Source of the DNA: Bimastos eiseni
Taxonomy: Eukaryota > Annelida > Clitellata > Crassiclitellata > Lumbricidae
NCBI GenBank assembly: GCA_959347315.1
Contig: OY365817.1
Coordinates: 27,649,411 to 27,713,410, forward strand
DNA: 64,000 bases
Direction: 5' to 3'
A program made the translations under genes and the position numbers. This document shows, one piece after another, positions 1-12,200 of the stretch. Position 1 is the stretch's first letter, and every line of letters begins with the position of its first letter. The notes beneath the pieces were generated by a model. It saw nothing but the letters and a program-made list of their open reading frames with translations, was not told where the DNA came from and did not search any database.

Positions 1-11
1 TTGCTCTGCAG

Positions 12-1806
12 CCATACAGTACACGCCGTGATATGAAGCGGAATGAACGCGACTACCAGGTAAGTCGTAATCTGTAGATGCAATCAGGAATTTATATAGC
101 GCATCCAAAGGGAATGATCAGCGGGAACACGGTCAAGAAACAATTTCGTGGGGTCCGTAGTAGTTATTGCGGATTGTTTTCTTTGAACGTGGTCGTAGTT
201 TTCTACACTTTTATTGTCTTTAATGATATATAAGTAAGTATATTCTTTAGTACCGTCTACAAACGCATTACGGGTACAAGAGTATATAAAAGTTAAAGAT
301 ATATATAATTTTGAAAAGAAAAGTATCAATTTTCAGCCATTCATATTGAAACCACACGCAGGTGGGCAATAATGTGGAAAGGAAAAATAACACTAACAGG
401 GCCAGGATGCGAAATGAACACAAGGAAAAAAGGTGACCCTAAGATGACAGGCGATTTAGATGAATACTGCGGTCATGAACGGCGCAAGTCACTCCAGAGG
501 AAAGTCATCTGGAGTGAGTCGAACGCAACCCGATAGATGGCATTGGCGCCAGACCCAATCGGGTCGACAGCGCCATCGGGTGAAGGTGCTGGCTCAGAGA
601 TGTTGAAGTCAGGGAGTCGGAATACGACGCGAGCGGAGCGAAGTTGGCCGGCCAAGCGCAGTCGTCGAAATCATCAGGTCAGGCAGCATCGGTGGAAAGT
701 TGAGCGGCTGCGTACATCTATTTCAGTTGAGGATGTAAGGTAGACGACCTATGTACGAATCGAGGACCCCGGCATATAAAGGCCGCAATTACAATCGACA
801 TTTTTATGAATAAATGCGACACTTGGAAAGCAATTTGCGCCGCAAGCCAACGCTGTTTCTCTGCTTGACCACGACGCGTTTCATGACTAAAATATGAATA
901 AGTCTCAGCATTTCATCGTAAATTGAATTACTTACCAATTTAAGAAGTTTGTCGGGTCCATCAAAACTAACTTTTAAAGCTATATTTTAACGCGAACAAC
1001 TTTAAACTCAATTTGTGTCCGACGAATCACTGTATGCTCCGTATGCCGGTAAAATGACGTACGCAACCAACGTCGGAATAGTCTGCGCTAACGGTCCTGG
1101 CCTTCGGCCTATTACGGAGTCGCACGGTACGAATGTACTGTCCTGATCCGACAGGCGATGCGTAATCATCCTAAGATCCAAGATGGCGACGGGGATTAAC
1201 GCACATGGCTTGAATGAGACGGTCACTGGCAGCGTGCCAACGAAACGAGGTTGAACTACATGAAAAAATGTTGTTTTCTCACCGAAAGACGCATACAGAT
1301 GGAAGAAAAGATCGCCGTCACATGCCAGGAACAGATAACTTCGACATAACGAAAGTCGGCTTTACTAATCCGCGCTCGGACGCCAAAATCCGACTAAGAC
1401 TGAGCGGCCACAAAAATTTGCGATCAGAAAGGCCCGCACCTAGCGAATGATATTGTCCGGGAGCAATTGTCTTCCCTTGGCAGTTTTAGTGATGGAAAGA
1501 TGTGGTTTCCAGAAGGCCACAGGAGGCAGAGTAGGCATAGGTCCCCTATTGGAGAACTTGGGGCGGGCGTAGAGTAATGCACTGGGGCGCAGAACTGAGG
1601 AACCTAGTTGGAAACCCGACGGCGGCGTTGGTTGAATTAAATTTACATATAGCCTATAGCGTAATGGGCGCCTTGCATGGCTGTCAATATCATTCGTTCA
1701 TACTCTGTAATCATGCTGCGTTGTTATTTATTTTCCTCTGTTATTCGTTTTGTAGAATAAGTACTCTGAACAGTTGAAATTGAAGACTCAGAAAACGCAA
1801 CCATAA
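12..1806 (+). CDS. Pentameric ligand-gated ion channel, copy A, last two coding exons (partial gene)
   Basis: Two exons are visible, 12-59 and 1756-1806 (stop TAA 1804-1806); all upstream exons lie outside the window. The first is 48 nt between a CAG acceptor and a GTAAGT donor and encodes 16 residues beginning PYSTRRDMKRNERDYQ. The second encodes NKYSEQLKLKTQKTQP and stop. They match the post-M4 tail exons of copy B (11756-11803 and 13182-13232) in length and phase. The last exon is identical at protein level; the penultimate one differs by a few charged residues. The fragment alone would be unrecognisable; the call rests on the copy B paralogue. It should be the basic cytoplasmic or extracellular tail after the last membrane helix. 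Similarity continues into the 3' UTR to about 2000. High confidence that this is a paralogous gene end; the state of its missing body is unknown. Confidence 0.8.
60..1755 (+). other. Last intron of channel copy A
   Basis: The first roughly 150 bases are collinear with the matching copy B intron (around 11804-11870 and 12045-12130), and homology resumes at about 1715 before the last exon. Between them, 470-760 is a G+C-richer stretch open on both strands, and 1214-1450 is a 78-codon open frame. Neither has a recognisable domain, and I do not call them genes. Confidence 0.6.
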
Positions 1807-2040
1807 CCCAAAGCTGACGTCTGAAACTAAGGAGTTGTTGGAATTGAGTTCACGAAATAAGCATCTGAGTGTATTATTAACAGAAAAATTTTGTCATAAT
1901 AGGAAGAATTTAAAAAAAAGATTGCCACGTTACAGACCTAACGAGCAAATTAACTGTATCGGGTCTCAAGAAATAATTTCGGAGTGGACATCAGAGTGGC
2001 TAGTCGATTCGTTACTTAGTACATATTTTTAAAGAATGGA
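1807..2040 (+). other. 3' UTR of channel copy A, conserved with copy B
   Basis: This closely matches 13233-13450, starting with CCCAAAGCTGACGTCTG directly after the stop codon. The duplicated block therefore includes the 3' untranslated region. Copy A has one continuous version; copy B carries small indels. No convincing AATAAA was located. Confidence 0.6.
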
Positions 2041-2699
2041 TGTTGGGCTATACACGGACCTACTCTGATAATGACAATATAATGATGTTCCGGGTTTTCC
2101 TATTTATTTTTACGATTTTTTGTTCGTGATGCTATAGACTTAATTCGTCTAATATTTCGCTTCATTTTTAATAAATCAGTCAAATTTTATCAAACCCTAC
2201 TTTTTCTGCATAACAGCACATAGGCCTAACCTATTGCAACTTCTGAAAGTTATTTCAGTCTCAGATATTCAATCGTTTGTTGTCTTTTCCAACATGGAAC
2301 CTGAGTTGTTGTTTTGTCACCTGGAATTCGACCTATGGTTTTCTCTTTTTATCAAACAGGCTTATCACTTGATTTTGCATGGAACCTGTAGCCCTGTACT
2401 GTAGGATCGTACATTTGTTTCTGCCCAATCTTTCAACATTTTCTCGTAAGGCTTTTTTCTCTGGGAATGTGTCTGATAAGGCATTTGCAGAGTGGTTTGA
2501 TATGGTTATATACACACATAATTATATCATTACACCATTATCCGCACCAAGCTTTTAATCGGGCTCCCACCCTCATCCCTTCGTTGACTGAAGACTTTTT
2601 TATTATAGGGGCTGTCACGCTGAGAGCGCTTCCGAATAGTTAGTACTGTAAGGAGCGCTATTTAAATAACCAGATACGATATATCATCACAAACATGCA

Positions 2700-2702
<3 letters not shown>

Positions 2703-2770
<68 letters not shown>
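2703..2770. repeat. (AT)n microsatellite
   Basis: Uninterrupted AT dinucleotide run of about 68 bases. The surrounding 2040-3540 stretch is A+T-rich, with no gene or repeat family that I recognise apart from scattered copies of a motif resembling GGCGCTATATAAAT. Confidence 0.9.
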
Positions 2771-2773
<3 letters not shown>

Positions 2774-3539
2774 GATGATCTATGACATTGTGTCAATTGG
2801 TGGAAAAGACCAGCAGCAAAGACAGTGTCTGCTCTGAAGATACTAATGGAATTCGGCACAGAAACAATAAAGTTGTATTTGTACAATGTCATAATTTGAC
2901 CCAAAGTAATTGAGTTTAAGTTTCAAATGACAGGTTCTACTTTTGAAAATTAACAATTTTACATATCACAGCTCTGGGAGTGTGTCTGATAAGGCATTTG
3001 CAAAACGGTTTTGAATATTACTAATGACATCATTGTGTGTACCCTGTAAAAACCTAATGTACCTAGTTCTAAAGAGCCAGTTAAGTTTATTACAAATCCC
3101 TAGATGTGTCGGCCACATTTTTGCATTAGTCTGGACTGGATTTTAATAGTGGTTATGCTGTTGGAAGGATTGCTGTGGTCTTTTATTTTTGGCAATAAAA
3201 TTGCCATGATTTATAATTAACAATATCCTTAGCACCAAAAATTTATAAACACTTGGCATGGGCTGATGGTTCAACCATTTGAAGCTAAAAGTCATAGAAG
3301 CTGTGATGATCAGATTCTCACTTCCCAGAGGATAGATTGTTTAAAATGCTGTGGTCAATGTCACCTTAACTATCATTACTGGTCGTGGCCTTATTTCTCT
3401 TTTTTTATTAAATGCTGCCCACTTTTTGTTTAAAACCTGTCTTAAATTAGTTTTATTTATTTGCAAATTGAAGTCGTTATTATGACCATAATTGTTACAG
3501 AACTGAGCATAATATTATTCTTAGTGATAATATAATAGA

Positions 3540-4300
3540 TGAGCAGCAACAGTTCCTGTTGCTACAAATTGAGCTTTGATCAGCTAAACAACAGTTGAAA
3601 TTCTTGAAATTTGATATCGCCCTTCTTCCAAGATCTTTTGCTCAGAAATGCACACGCCTCGATGGCGCAATTTCAGTTGTACTGCAGAGCAATTGTGAGG
3701 ACTTGCTCAAGGTCCCTACACAGTGACTGTCGCCTAGGACGAGTGTTGCGGGCCGACCGCTCTAACCGATCAGCCAACTTGCCGCAGTTGAACAGTTGAG
3801 CAACATCCATGATTAATGAGAATTATTTATGAACAAAGAACATGTATTTTTTAAGGGTTGTATAGGAGCTCCAACATTAAACCTATCTAATTGTATGAAA
3901 TATATCAGACGAACACTAACATCAAGCACTATGCATCGGTATGTTATGTATGAACTCCAAGAGGATAATATATGAGCAACATTGCAGCTGTTCCCTTTCT
4001 TCAAAAATGTGTGACAAAATGCTGAGCAGCAACTGTTCCTGTCGCTCCAAAATGAGCTGTGATCAGTAAAACAACGGTTGAGCAACAAGATCCAATATCA
4101 ATAAGAATTATTTTTATATGAGCACCATAACTAAGTATTTATCTGAAGAATCGGGGCTCCAACAGTAGTACACTTTATACAATGGTGTAATCAGACGAGC
4201 ACTAACAATAATCACATTGCCTCAGTATGATGAATGCCTGTATGAGCATGTATTTGCCTCTCTGCTGCTTGACAAAAACTCGTGACTCATTTTAATAGAC
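3540..4300 (+). repeat. Diverged tandem duplication interrupted by a SINE
   Basis: The block GAGCAGCAACAGTTCCTGTT at about 3541 recurs in diverged form at about 4021. The sequence after it (3800-3970) recurs at about 4090-4250, including 'GCTCCAACA' and 'CAGACGA.CACTAACA' blocks. The first unit is split by the SINE at 3599-3790; the second is uninterrupted and so shows the empty site. No coding potential is visible. Confidence 0.65.
3599..3790 (-). mobile_element. tRNA-derived SINE with target-site duplication
   Basis: On the minus strand this reads as a Pol III type SINE: a tRNA-like head with A-box-like GGTTAGAGCGG and a box-B-like region, then a body ending in a segment read on the plus strand as TTTGATATCGCCCTTCTTCC. 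It is flanked by the 9-base direct repeat AACAGTTGA at 3590-3598 and 3791-3799. Related copies are at 17655, 32075 and 33094. The B box is damaged here, so the copy is probably inactive. Confidence 0.8.
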
Positions 4301-4719
4301 AACAAAATGTTAAATGTTAGCGTTGCCAAGACAACCGATCCGTGACGTAATAAACGCCCATCTCTATAGCGGCTTAATTGTTGTCTAACTGTAGAGTTGG
4401 ATATTATAGGTCGCTGTTAATCGCTGAAGCCTTGGTGGAATAAAGTACGATTTTTTGCTGTCTTAGTTTAATGTACACCGTATGCTATTATTAAGCTTAG
4501 GGTGGTCTTGATTTGAGTTGTTTATTAAGATAAAGCCTCGAAGCAGCGTAGTTTCACGACAGAGCGAAATGTATTAAAAGGACTATCAATGATTCTGTTA
4601 AACTTTACGCATAACAGATTTCGTGCCAAAAGTAGGTATTCACATGTTGGCAATAGTAGGCCTAATCATCGGTAGCGCTATAAAGTTTGCGAAAAACATT
4701 TTAGTATTTGATGTAGCCT

Positions 4720-5470
4720 ATGCTATGAATATAGAAAGGCATGAGTATGGAAAAATGAAAAGAGCTATAGAATAGGTAAGGGGAAAATGGTGAGAAGCGA
4801 AGTGTAAAGCGTTAGAACACTTAAAGCAAGAGGGAAGATATGACAAAATCAACGAAAAAGCGAAATTCCTATCCAGGAAACCGACGAAAGGAGGATGAAT
4901 GGAGGAAAGAGAGAAACAGGGTAGGATCCTTAATATGAAATAAATGAAGGTAATAGTCGATTGATGGAGCATGTGGAGGAACTCTGAAGAAGGGGAATCC
5001 GAGAATAATATTATTGTACGAATGTTAGGAAATAGAGGAAGAAAAAGAGTAGATCGAAACAACGGAGAGCGCAGGACATTGGACCTTAATTAGGTGTTGG
5101 GAGAGGAGGTATACAAGCTGCCATAAAGGAATCGAAAAATAACAAAGCGGAAGGAATTGACAATAATACTAGCAGAGATGCTCAAAAGTCTAAAAGAAGA
5201 AGCCATGGCAGAACTGATAAGGTATATATGCGAAGATAAATACGCAATGGGGTTCTGGCCGGATTACTTCGTGTATGGTCCACCATAATAACAATAAAAA
5301 AGAAGCCAAATGCAACAGCAAGCGAAGATTATCGAACCATTTACCTACTCACTCGTGCGTCAAAGTCATGGTAAGAACTGGGCGAAGAGTATATAGGGCC
5401 TACGTGCATAGACAGAGGCAGTCGGGGAAATATGAAGCGATCAATAATTGTGAGGCAGAGGGTCAAAACT
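4720..5470 (+). mobile_element. Decayed non-LTR retrotransposon, reverse transcriptase fragment
   Basis: Frame-broken reading gives typical reverse-transcriptase N-terminal text: NKAEGID near 5150, AEMLKSLKEEAMAEL around 5175-5215, and, after stops, KKPNAT followed by EDYRTIYLLTHAS around 5300-5350. These blocks are characteristic of I/Jockey or CR1-type elements, which usually read KAPGID and PKK...CEDYRTISL. Several frameshifts and stops make it a dead fragment. The 5' limit is a guess. Confidence 0.7.
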
Positions 5471-5479
5471 CATCACTTG

Positions 5480-6240
5480 TCATTTTTTACTTCTTTTATT
5501 AAATCATATTCTATAATGCATCTGCTTCAAAATCCTTTTTACAGAATCGAAATAGCTTTGATCTAACTTAAGTTATACTCATTGAATCTTTTAGTAGTAT
5601 AATCTTGACAACTGATGAAAATCGAAGTCAAAGTTTCACAATATTCGTGTCATCTTAGCAACCAGTACTTGATTACTCTGCAACTCTGCTGGGCAATAAA
5701 GTTCTATATTCTGTATGAGATAAAGTATGCGACATCAGAATCTCTTTGCTACATTGCAAATAATGGCTGGTCGGCATATGAAGTCTTGGTCGTTCACCAT
5801 TGAAACATGCACATTTTAGCAATGCAAATCTCGACACCACCTGCATTAAAAGTCATTTTTCTCCAACTAAATATTTAAATTCAACATTTTTTCATTTTAG
5901 ACATTCAGAGTAGACATATTTATTAGTAACAATATAGCACAAAACGATTTTCTGTGTTTTTGACCCCCTTCACCTATTTCAGTCTTTATCTCAATAAAAT
6001 AATATGAGCCGACAAACGGCGGGTTTTGACCCCCGTCTCACATTATTTGGGTTAAGAATGGGCATGGGAATCTTAGACACGCTATAGGAGCACTATGAGA
6101 GTACAAGCAGAGAGGAAATGCCATAATGGTCAAGATGGTTCTGACGCTATTTGCTATTCTCTGTAGGAGTCAAATATACCGTCTGTGTTGTGATTCGATG
6201 AAACGCTGTAGATTATTTTCGCACATCTGACGATAAGACT
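5480..6240. other. Upstream region of channel copy B
   Basis: About 760 A+T-rich bases precede the predicted start codon. I see no gene, no recognised repeat and no convincing TATA or initiator. An in-frame TGA lies 45 bases before the ATG. A 'CTGTAG' at about 6163 could be an acceptor for an upstream leader exon. Confidence 0.4.
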
Positions 6241-9200
6241 ATGGAAAAGGGTTCTGCCAAACTGTCCAAGGAAGAGCCATCAACTACGAATGTACCGAGC
6301 GATGTCCCTAAGCAAAAGGTAACACGCAGACCAACGCACATTCAATCAAGCAATATTTTCAATTAATCAATATTTTCAATCAATCAATATTTTCAATCAA
6401 TATTTTCAATCAATATTTTCAATCAATATTTTCGATCAATATTTTCAATCAATCAATATTTTCAATTAATCAATATTTTTTGTAACCAACCAGATTAACA
6501 ACAGCAAGATTTTCTACTTCCCCAAACCAGCGTTTCGCAAGCTGGGTAGGCTACCCCTGTTCTTGGGGTGCCACACTGCAAGATACTATTAGTTTGTCCG
6601 GCGTATTATGTCGATTAATGTATAAAACTAATGAATTTCACTGCTGAAAAGACGCCTATGAGCATTTCTGTAGGCTCTTAGTCAGAAGTGCCAAAGACCC
6701 GGCCCGCAGGTCATTTCTTTCCGCCGACGATAGCCTATATCTCTGGCCAGCTGCGCCTTGCCGAAAGACAACACAACTGAGAATAATAGGTCTAATTTAT
6801 AATTTTAGGGCCGTATGAGTTTTCTGTGATGTTTTGATTGATAATCCATATCAGAATCACGTTTCTCAAAGCATAGTTTAACTGTTTGTACGGCCCTCTG
6901 AGAGTTCCCCACCTCAATTCTCCTCATGCACCTTCTGCAATCTGGCCCGCCACTTGCTGGAAATATTGCTACTGGCCCGCCATCTCATTGATCACAAAAC
7001 ACTGACACCTCTGCTGTAAGTTATAGATGTACGCGTCTTCGATATTCGATTCAAAAATGAATCGGACGGAGGTATTGGATTCGAATTGAAAAAGGCGCAA
7101 TGATTTAAGTAGCCTAGACATAGGCTACTGTTACAAGACTGCGAAGTAACGTTGTTCGATCTTTAAATACAGAAGTTACTGGACGAAAAATAAATTAACT
7201 TTAGGCGAAATGCCGTTGAGTGAATGACTTTAAATAAGGATGCTTTGCATTGATGAAGATTGGTAACCACTGGAGTAATGGACGTTTTTGTCATATGCAA
7301 GTATGCCATGCCAAATGTGCTTCTGCAATGTAGAAGCACATTGGGCAAGGCATGCTTTTTGATGCATCCTATTCCACATGCATATAATACGCTGTTTATC
7401 TGTTTGTGTCTGTTTATCTGTTTATCTGTTTTTGTCTGTCTGTTTGTCTGTGTAGCGGACGGTCTACATTCAAGTGAACTTCGTGAAGTTGGGCGAAATA
7501 AATACCGTAAAAGAGACATTCGATGCAGAGGTTATCATCAACTCACGCTGGAGAGCGCCAACTCTAGATGGAAAGGTATCGTGAGAGTCACAGAAGGATG
7601 CAAGAAGACGGACAGATAGACAGACTAACAGGCACACATATGGACAGGCAGGCACAGATATACATACAAAGCGACAGACGGACGGGCGAGGGGAAGGGTA
7701 CAATGACGAACAGACATACATGCAAGCAGACACACCAACCTTTCTGACAAACGGTAAATATAGAGTCGTAGACACACAATCCAGATAGAATGCGAGAGAA
7801 GAAGGAAGTGAGACAGACAGAGCGATACACACAGTAACAGAGAAAGACAGACGTGGACAGAAAGAAAAACACGAAAAAGAGATTGGTACAGACAGACGGA
7901 CGGACAAACGAACGAACGAGCGAAGGGACAGAAGGGCGGACATACAGACAGACAGAGAGGGGAGAGACACAAACATGCAGTAGGACAGACAGACATATGG
8001 AATAAACAATGAAATGCGAATGCATGTGCTGGGAGATAGGAAGGAATGAAGAAACGAATTATGGATGGATGGAAGGAAGGAAAAATTGAAGCTTCATTTG
8101 TTGATATTCTAAGTGTTTTTATCTAAGTTTACACATGAAGGAGCGAACTGATTAATCGGTTGATCGATTTATTCATTGACTTCTATTGATCGATGGAACA
8201 ACTGATCAGCTAGTTTGTCGATTGACTGAGTGATCGACTGACTGACTGACTCATAGACTGATTGATTCATTAATTTAGTGATCGATTGAATGATTGATTT
8301 AATGACTGATTGACTGACTGGTTGAGTGGTTGACTGACTGACTGATTGAATGATTGACTGATTGTATAAGGAGGGGGACGTTTCGCTGGACGGGCAGTGG
8401 AACCCGAAGATCTACATAGAGAACGCCACCGGGGACCAAACGCCAGAGGTTGTCTTATCAGTGGACCGAACTGATCCGAAAGAAACCTTCCTCGTCGAAA
8501 AGAAGAGATTCCGAGGATCGTACGGGGAGGTGATGGAGCTCTGTAACTTCCCATTCGATGTCCAGGTTCGAATCATCTGATCCCGATTCAGTCATTTCTA
8601 TCTGACCCAAGCTAGTCTTTTTTCCCTGGTCTAATTTTCCATGGTTTGTTTATGTTTTATGCCAGTACCATTAGTTTTTGAATGGATGTGAACAATGAAC
8701 TGCATAAATCATCCAATCACATTCAAAGCAACGCGATTTCATTTTTATTTAAATGGAGTGCAGCGGCTAAAGTGTTTCGATTTAAATTATGTTAGACTAG
8801 ATCGGTCAATGAAAACGAGTTTCGGTTTTGGCTTCAATTTTGTGAGACTCGGTAGGTAAATGAAAACGAGTTTCGGTTTCAGTTTGGTAAGACTCAGTCG
8901 GTAATTGAAAACTCGCTTTCGTTTTCACAGGAACTGTCGATAGTGATAAAGTCTGATTCGTCTATAAATGACACAGTGTTGGTCGACGAGACTCGTGAGA
9001 TGCACAAGATCCACAAGAGGTCGTTCATGGATGAACAGGAATTCTACCTCTACAAATGCATTCAGTCGTCCATTCCAACGCTTGTCGTCGATGAGGCAAC
9101 AAGAATCGTCACGCAGAAGAAACCGTCTTTTAAGTTGACGGTCAACGTAGCCAGACGGCCACAGTACTTCATCTATAACATATTCCTACTCATGGTCAGT

Positions 9201-12200
9201 CATGTGTTTATCTTTAACATGTCCCTGCTCACGGTCAGTCATGTGTTTATCCTTAACACGTTCCTACTCGTGGTCAGTCATGTGTTTATCTTTAACATGT
9301 CCCTGCTCATGGTCAGTCGTGTATTTATCTTTAACATGTTTCTTCTAACGGTTAGTCGTGTACTGTCTATTCCAATTGCTTTGTTGTTTTTCGATTAACA
9401 TGTTCCTACTCATGTGTTTATCTTTAACACGTTCCTACTCATGATCAGTCATGTATTTATCTTTAACATGTTCCTACTCATGGTCAGTCATGTGTTTATC
9501 TGTAACATGTTCGTACTCACGGTCAGTCATGAATTTATCTTTAACATGTTCCTACTTATGGTCAGTCATGTCTTTATCTTTATTAAGCAACGTAAGTTGC
9601 CATGAGCACCAATTACTTTTGTAAGTAAAGTAGGTCGCCATGGCAACCACGTCCATTGCTTTAGTCAGTATAGTAGGTTGCCATGGAAATCATGCACGCC
9701 CATTGCCATAGAAACGCAATAATTCGTTGACCGGAAGTGTGTATTCATGTGCAGACAATCATCGCCTCCTTGTCTTTCGCGAGTTTCGGCATCGGTCCAA
9801 AATTCATTCCGAATCGCCTCCAACTCACCTATGTGCTCGTCTTGACGTCTGTAACGTTCAAGAACGTCATTAACGCTCACATTCCGAAGATACCCTACTT
9901 CACCTACATTGTTAGTATACCGTATCCTACTTCAACTGCCTTAATTGTTAGTATACCGTGTCCAATTCCACGCATACCTTGCTAGCAAGGAATCTACATT
10001 GGAGGAATGGTTACTTGTCAAATTTCCGTATACACGTTTTATTCTTTTAAACATAGATGTCGACCCAATCTAAATTTAGTTTCTAATTTTAAAAAATTAT
10101 GTTTTTAAACCTCAAACGGTTTTTCGTATTTTGCTGACATAGTTATTCGTCAATTTATCTTCATAACTAAAAGTTAATGAATCAGAGTCAAAAAGATGTG
10201 ACAATATCTGGCTCTCGATTATCGTCCAATGACTAGCGTCAAGACGTTACATAGGGAGTTTTCAATCCTGTGCATAATGCGTCCTAGCAGTTGTCTTGCT
10301 AGTGTACCACTCTGGTTATCACGGGTAGTCGGTTGGTAACCATTGCAATACAAACTAACGACGTGCAGGTATTATAGTATATATATATATCCTACTTCCC
10401 TTCTTTAGCACCAGATTAGTAACTAACCATTGTTGACATTCTTTGCGAGGAGATTATTCTTTCTGCGAATCAACTCGGCGATTCCAGGTTCTGTTGATAG
10501 TGAGAGAATGAGAGAGAAGCTATTTATAAAGACTTCTAAATGCTGGTGGTGCATGCAGACAGAGACAGATGGAGACAGACAGATTAACATACAGACAGAG
10601 TGATGCATGGAAACAGACGGATAATCAAATTGATAAACAGACAGAGAGAGTCATGGAATTGCACTTTCATGCCCAGGTGTCGCATGCAGAGAGAGAAAGA
10701 AAGAGACAGAGACAGAGACAAAGACAGAGACAGAGAGACAGACAGACAGAAAGAAAGACAGACAGACACACAGACAGAGAGAAAGGGGCAGGGAAGGAGG
10801 AGAGAGAGAGAGAGAGAGAGGCAGACAGACAGACAGACAGATTTGCGCTCAGTTTTGTAACAAGATGACGTATTGTTGCGTCATAGGATATCTACATGCT
10901 GACGATAATGATCCAGTTGGCCACCATCTCATGTTGGCACGGATGCATGACCCGAATACCATCCGAGATTCTCGACAATATTGACAATACAGGTCTCGTT
11001 TTTTTCGTCATCGCGTACGTCATCTTCCACGCCTGGTTCATCGGTCACGTGTTACTAAAGGTACATGCTGGTGCCTACTGTCCTGTCTAAAACGATCGCA
11101 TGCTCCTCACTTCTGAAGCGCCACTCGAAAGCCACATGCGCGTGTATATCTGGATGTATCAATTGACGTAATGTCACTTTATTCACTACATGTAGGCCTA
11201 GTCGAGAATCAGTAGTCCAGGCGAGTCGTTTAGCGCCTTCGAGAGATTCATTTAAGGAGCTATATAAAAAGCCTAATACATACATACATAGCCGATTACA
11301 GCCATATCATGTATCAGAGAAGACGATAACTAATCGACTGACACGGGGCGGCTTCATATATCCGTTCCATATAAGTCCCAGGTTGAATCTGTTCTAAGTT
11401 ATCCGTCGCAAGATTCATCTCGTTCCTTGCGCTCTGTTGATCGTCTTAATCTTTTTATTCCTAGGATTAAAACTGCCTTGGTCCATCGCCGTGGAGTTTG
11501 CTGTTGTTGTCGTTCATTTACCTGGACTGACCTTCCTCCATCACCATAAAGGTTAAACTACTGACTGGCTTCTTTCCATCGGCTTCTCACTCTTGAAGGC
11601 GTTTCTTTATCCACTGGGTATTGGTGCTGAGAGCGTCTCTGAGTAGTTATTCTGCGATAGGCGCTATATAAATCTAAAGATACGGTAGCCTACATATTAG
11701 CTGGATCCAGTTTTAAAATGATGGTTATTGCTAAGGGTAATTTCTTGCTCTACAGCCATACAGTAGACGCCGTGAAATGGACCGGAATGAACGCGACTAC
11801 AAGGTAAGTTATAATCTGTAGTTGCAATCAGGAATTTATATAGCGCATCGATAGGGAATGATCAGCGGCTCAGAGTTCAGTTTCCAGAAGGTCAGCAGGG
11901 AGGCGCAGTAGCTGTTAAGGAGGGTATCGCTTTGGTCGAGGATTGACAGATGGAATCATTGGAATGTCAAGTAACGAGTCTGGGTAAGATTCTTGAAAAG
12001 GTGGGTCTAAGTTTAGAACGGAAAGCCCGGGATGTAATGGATGGTCAGGAAACTTTTTCGTGGGGTTGGTAGTTATTGCGGATTGTTTCCATTGAACGTG
12101 GTCTTATTTTTCTACATTTTAAGTCTTAAATAGGTTTACAACAGCGAAGCATTTTCGAATCTCGAATGACGTGTATTATGTCTCAATCGTAATCATCAGG

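Noticed and set aside
473..743. Possible small gene on either strand in the copy A intron
   Set aside because: Open on both strands with no recognised domain, no clear splice sites and no copy in the paralogous intron to compare.
1214..1450. 78-codon frame with basic composition
   Set aside because: No domain recognised, inside an intron, and not retained in copy B.
7470..8025. Cys/Leu/Ser/Val-rich minus-strand open frames that look like membrane proteins
   Set aside because: They arise from the complement of GACA-type simple sequence in the channel intron and overlap channel exon 2 on the other strand.
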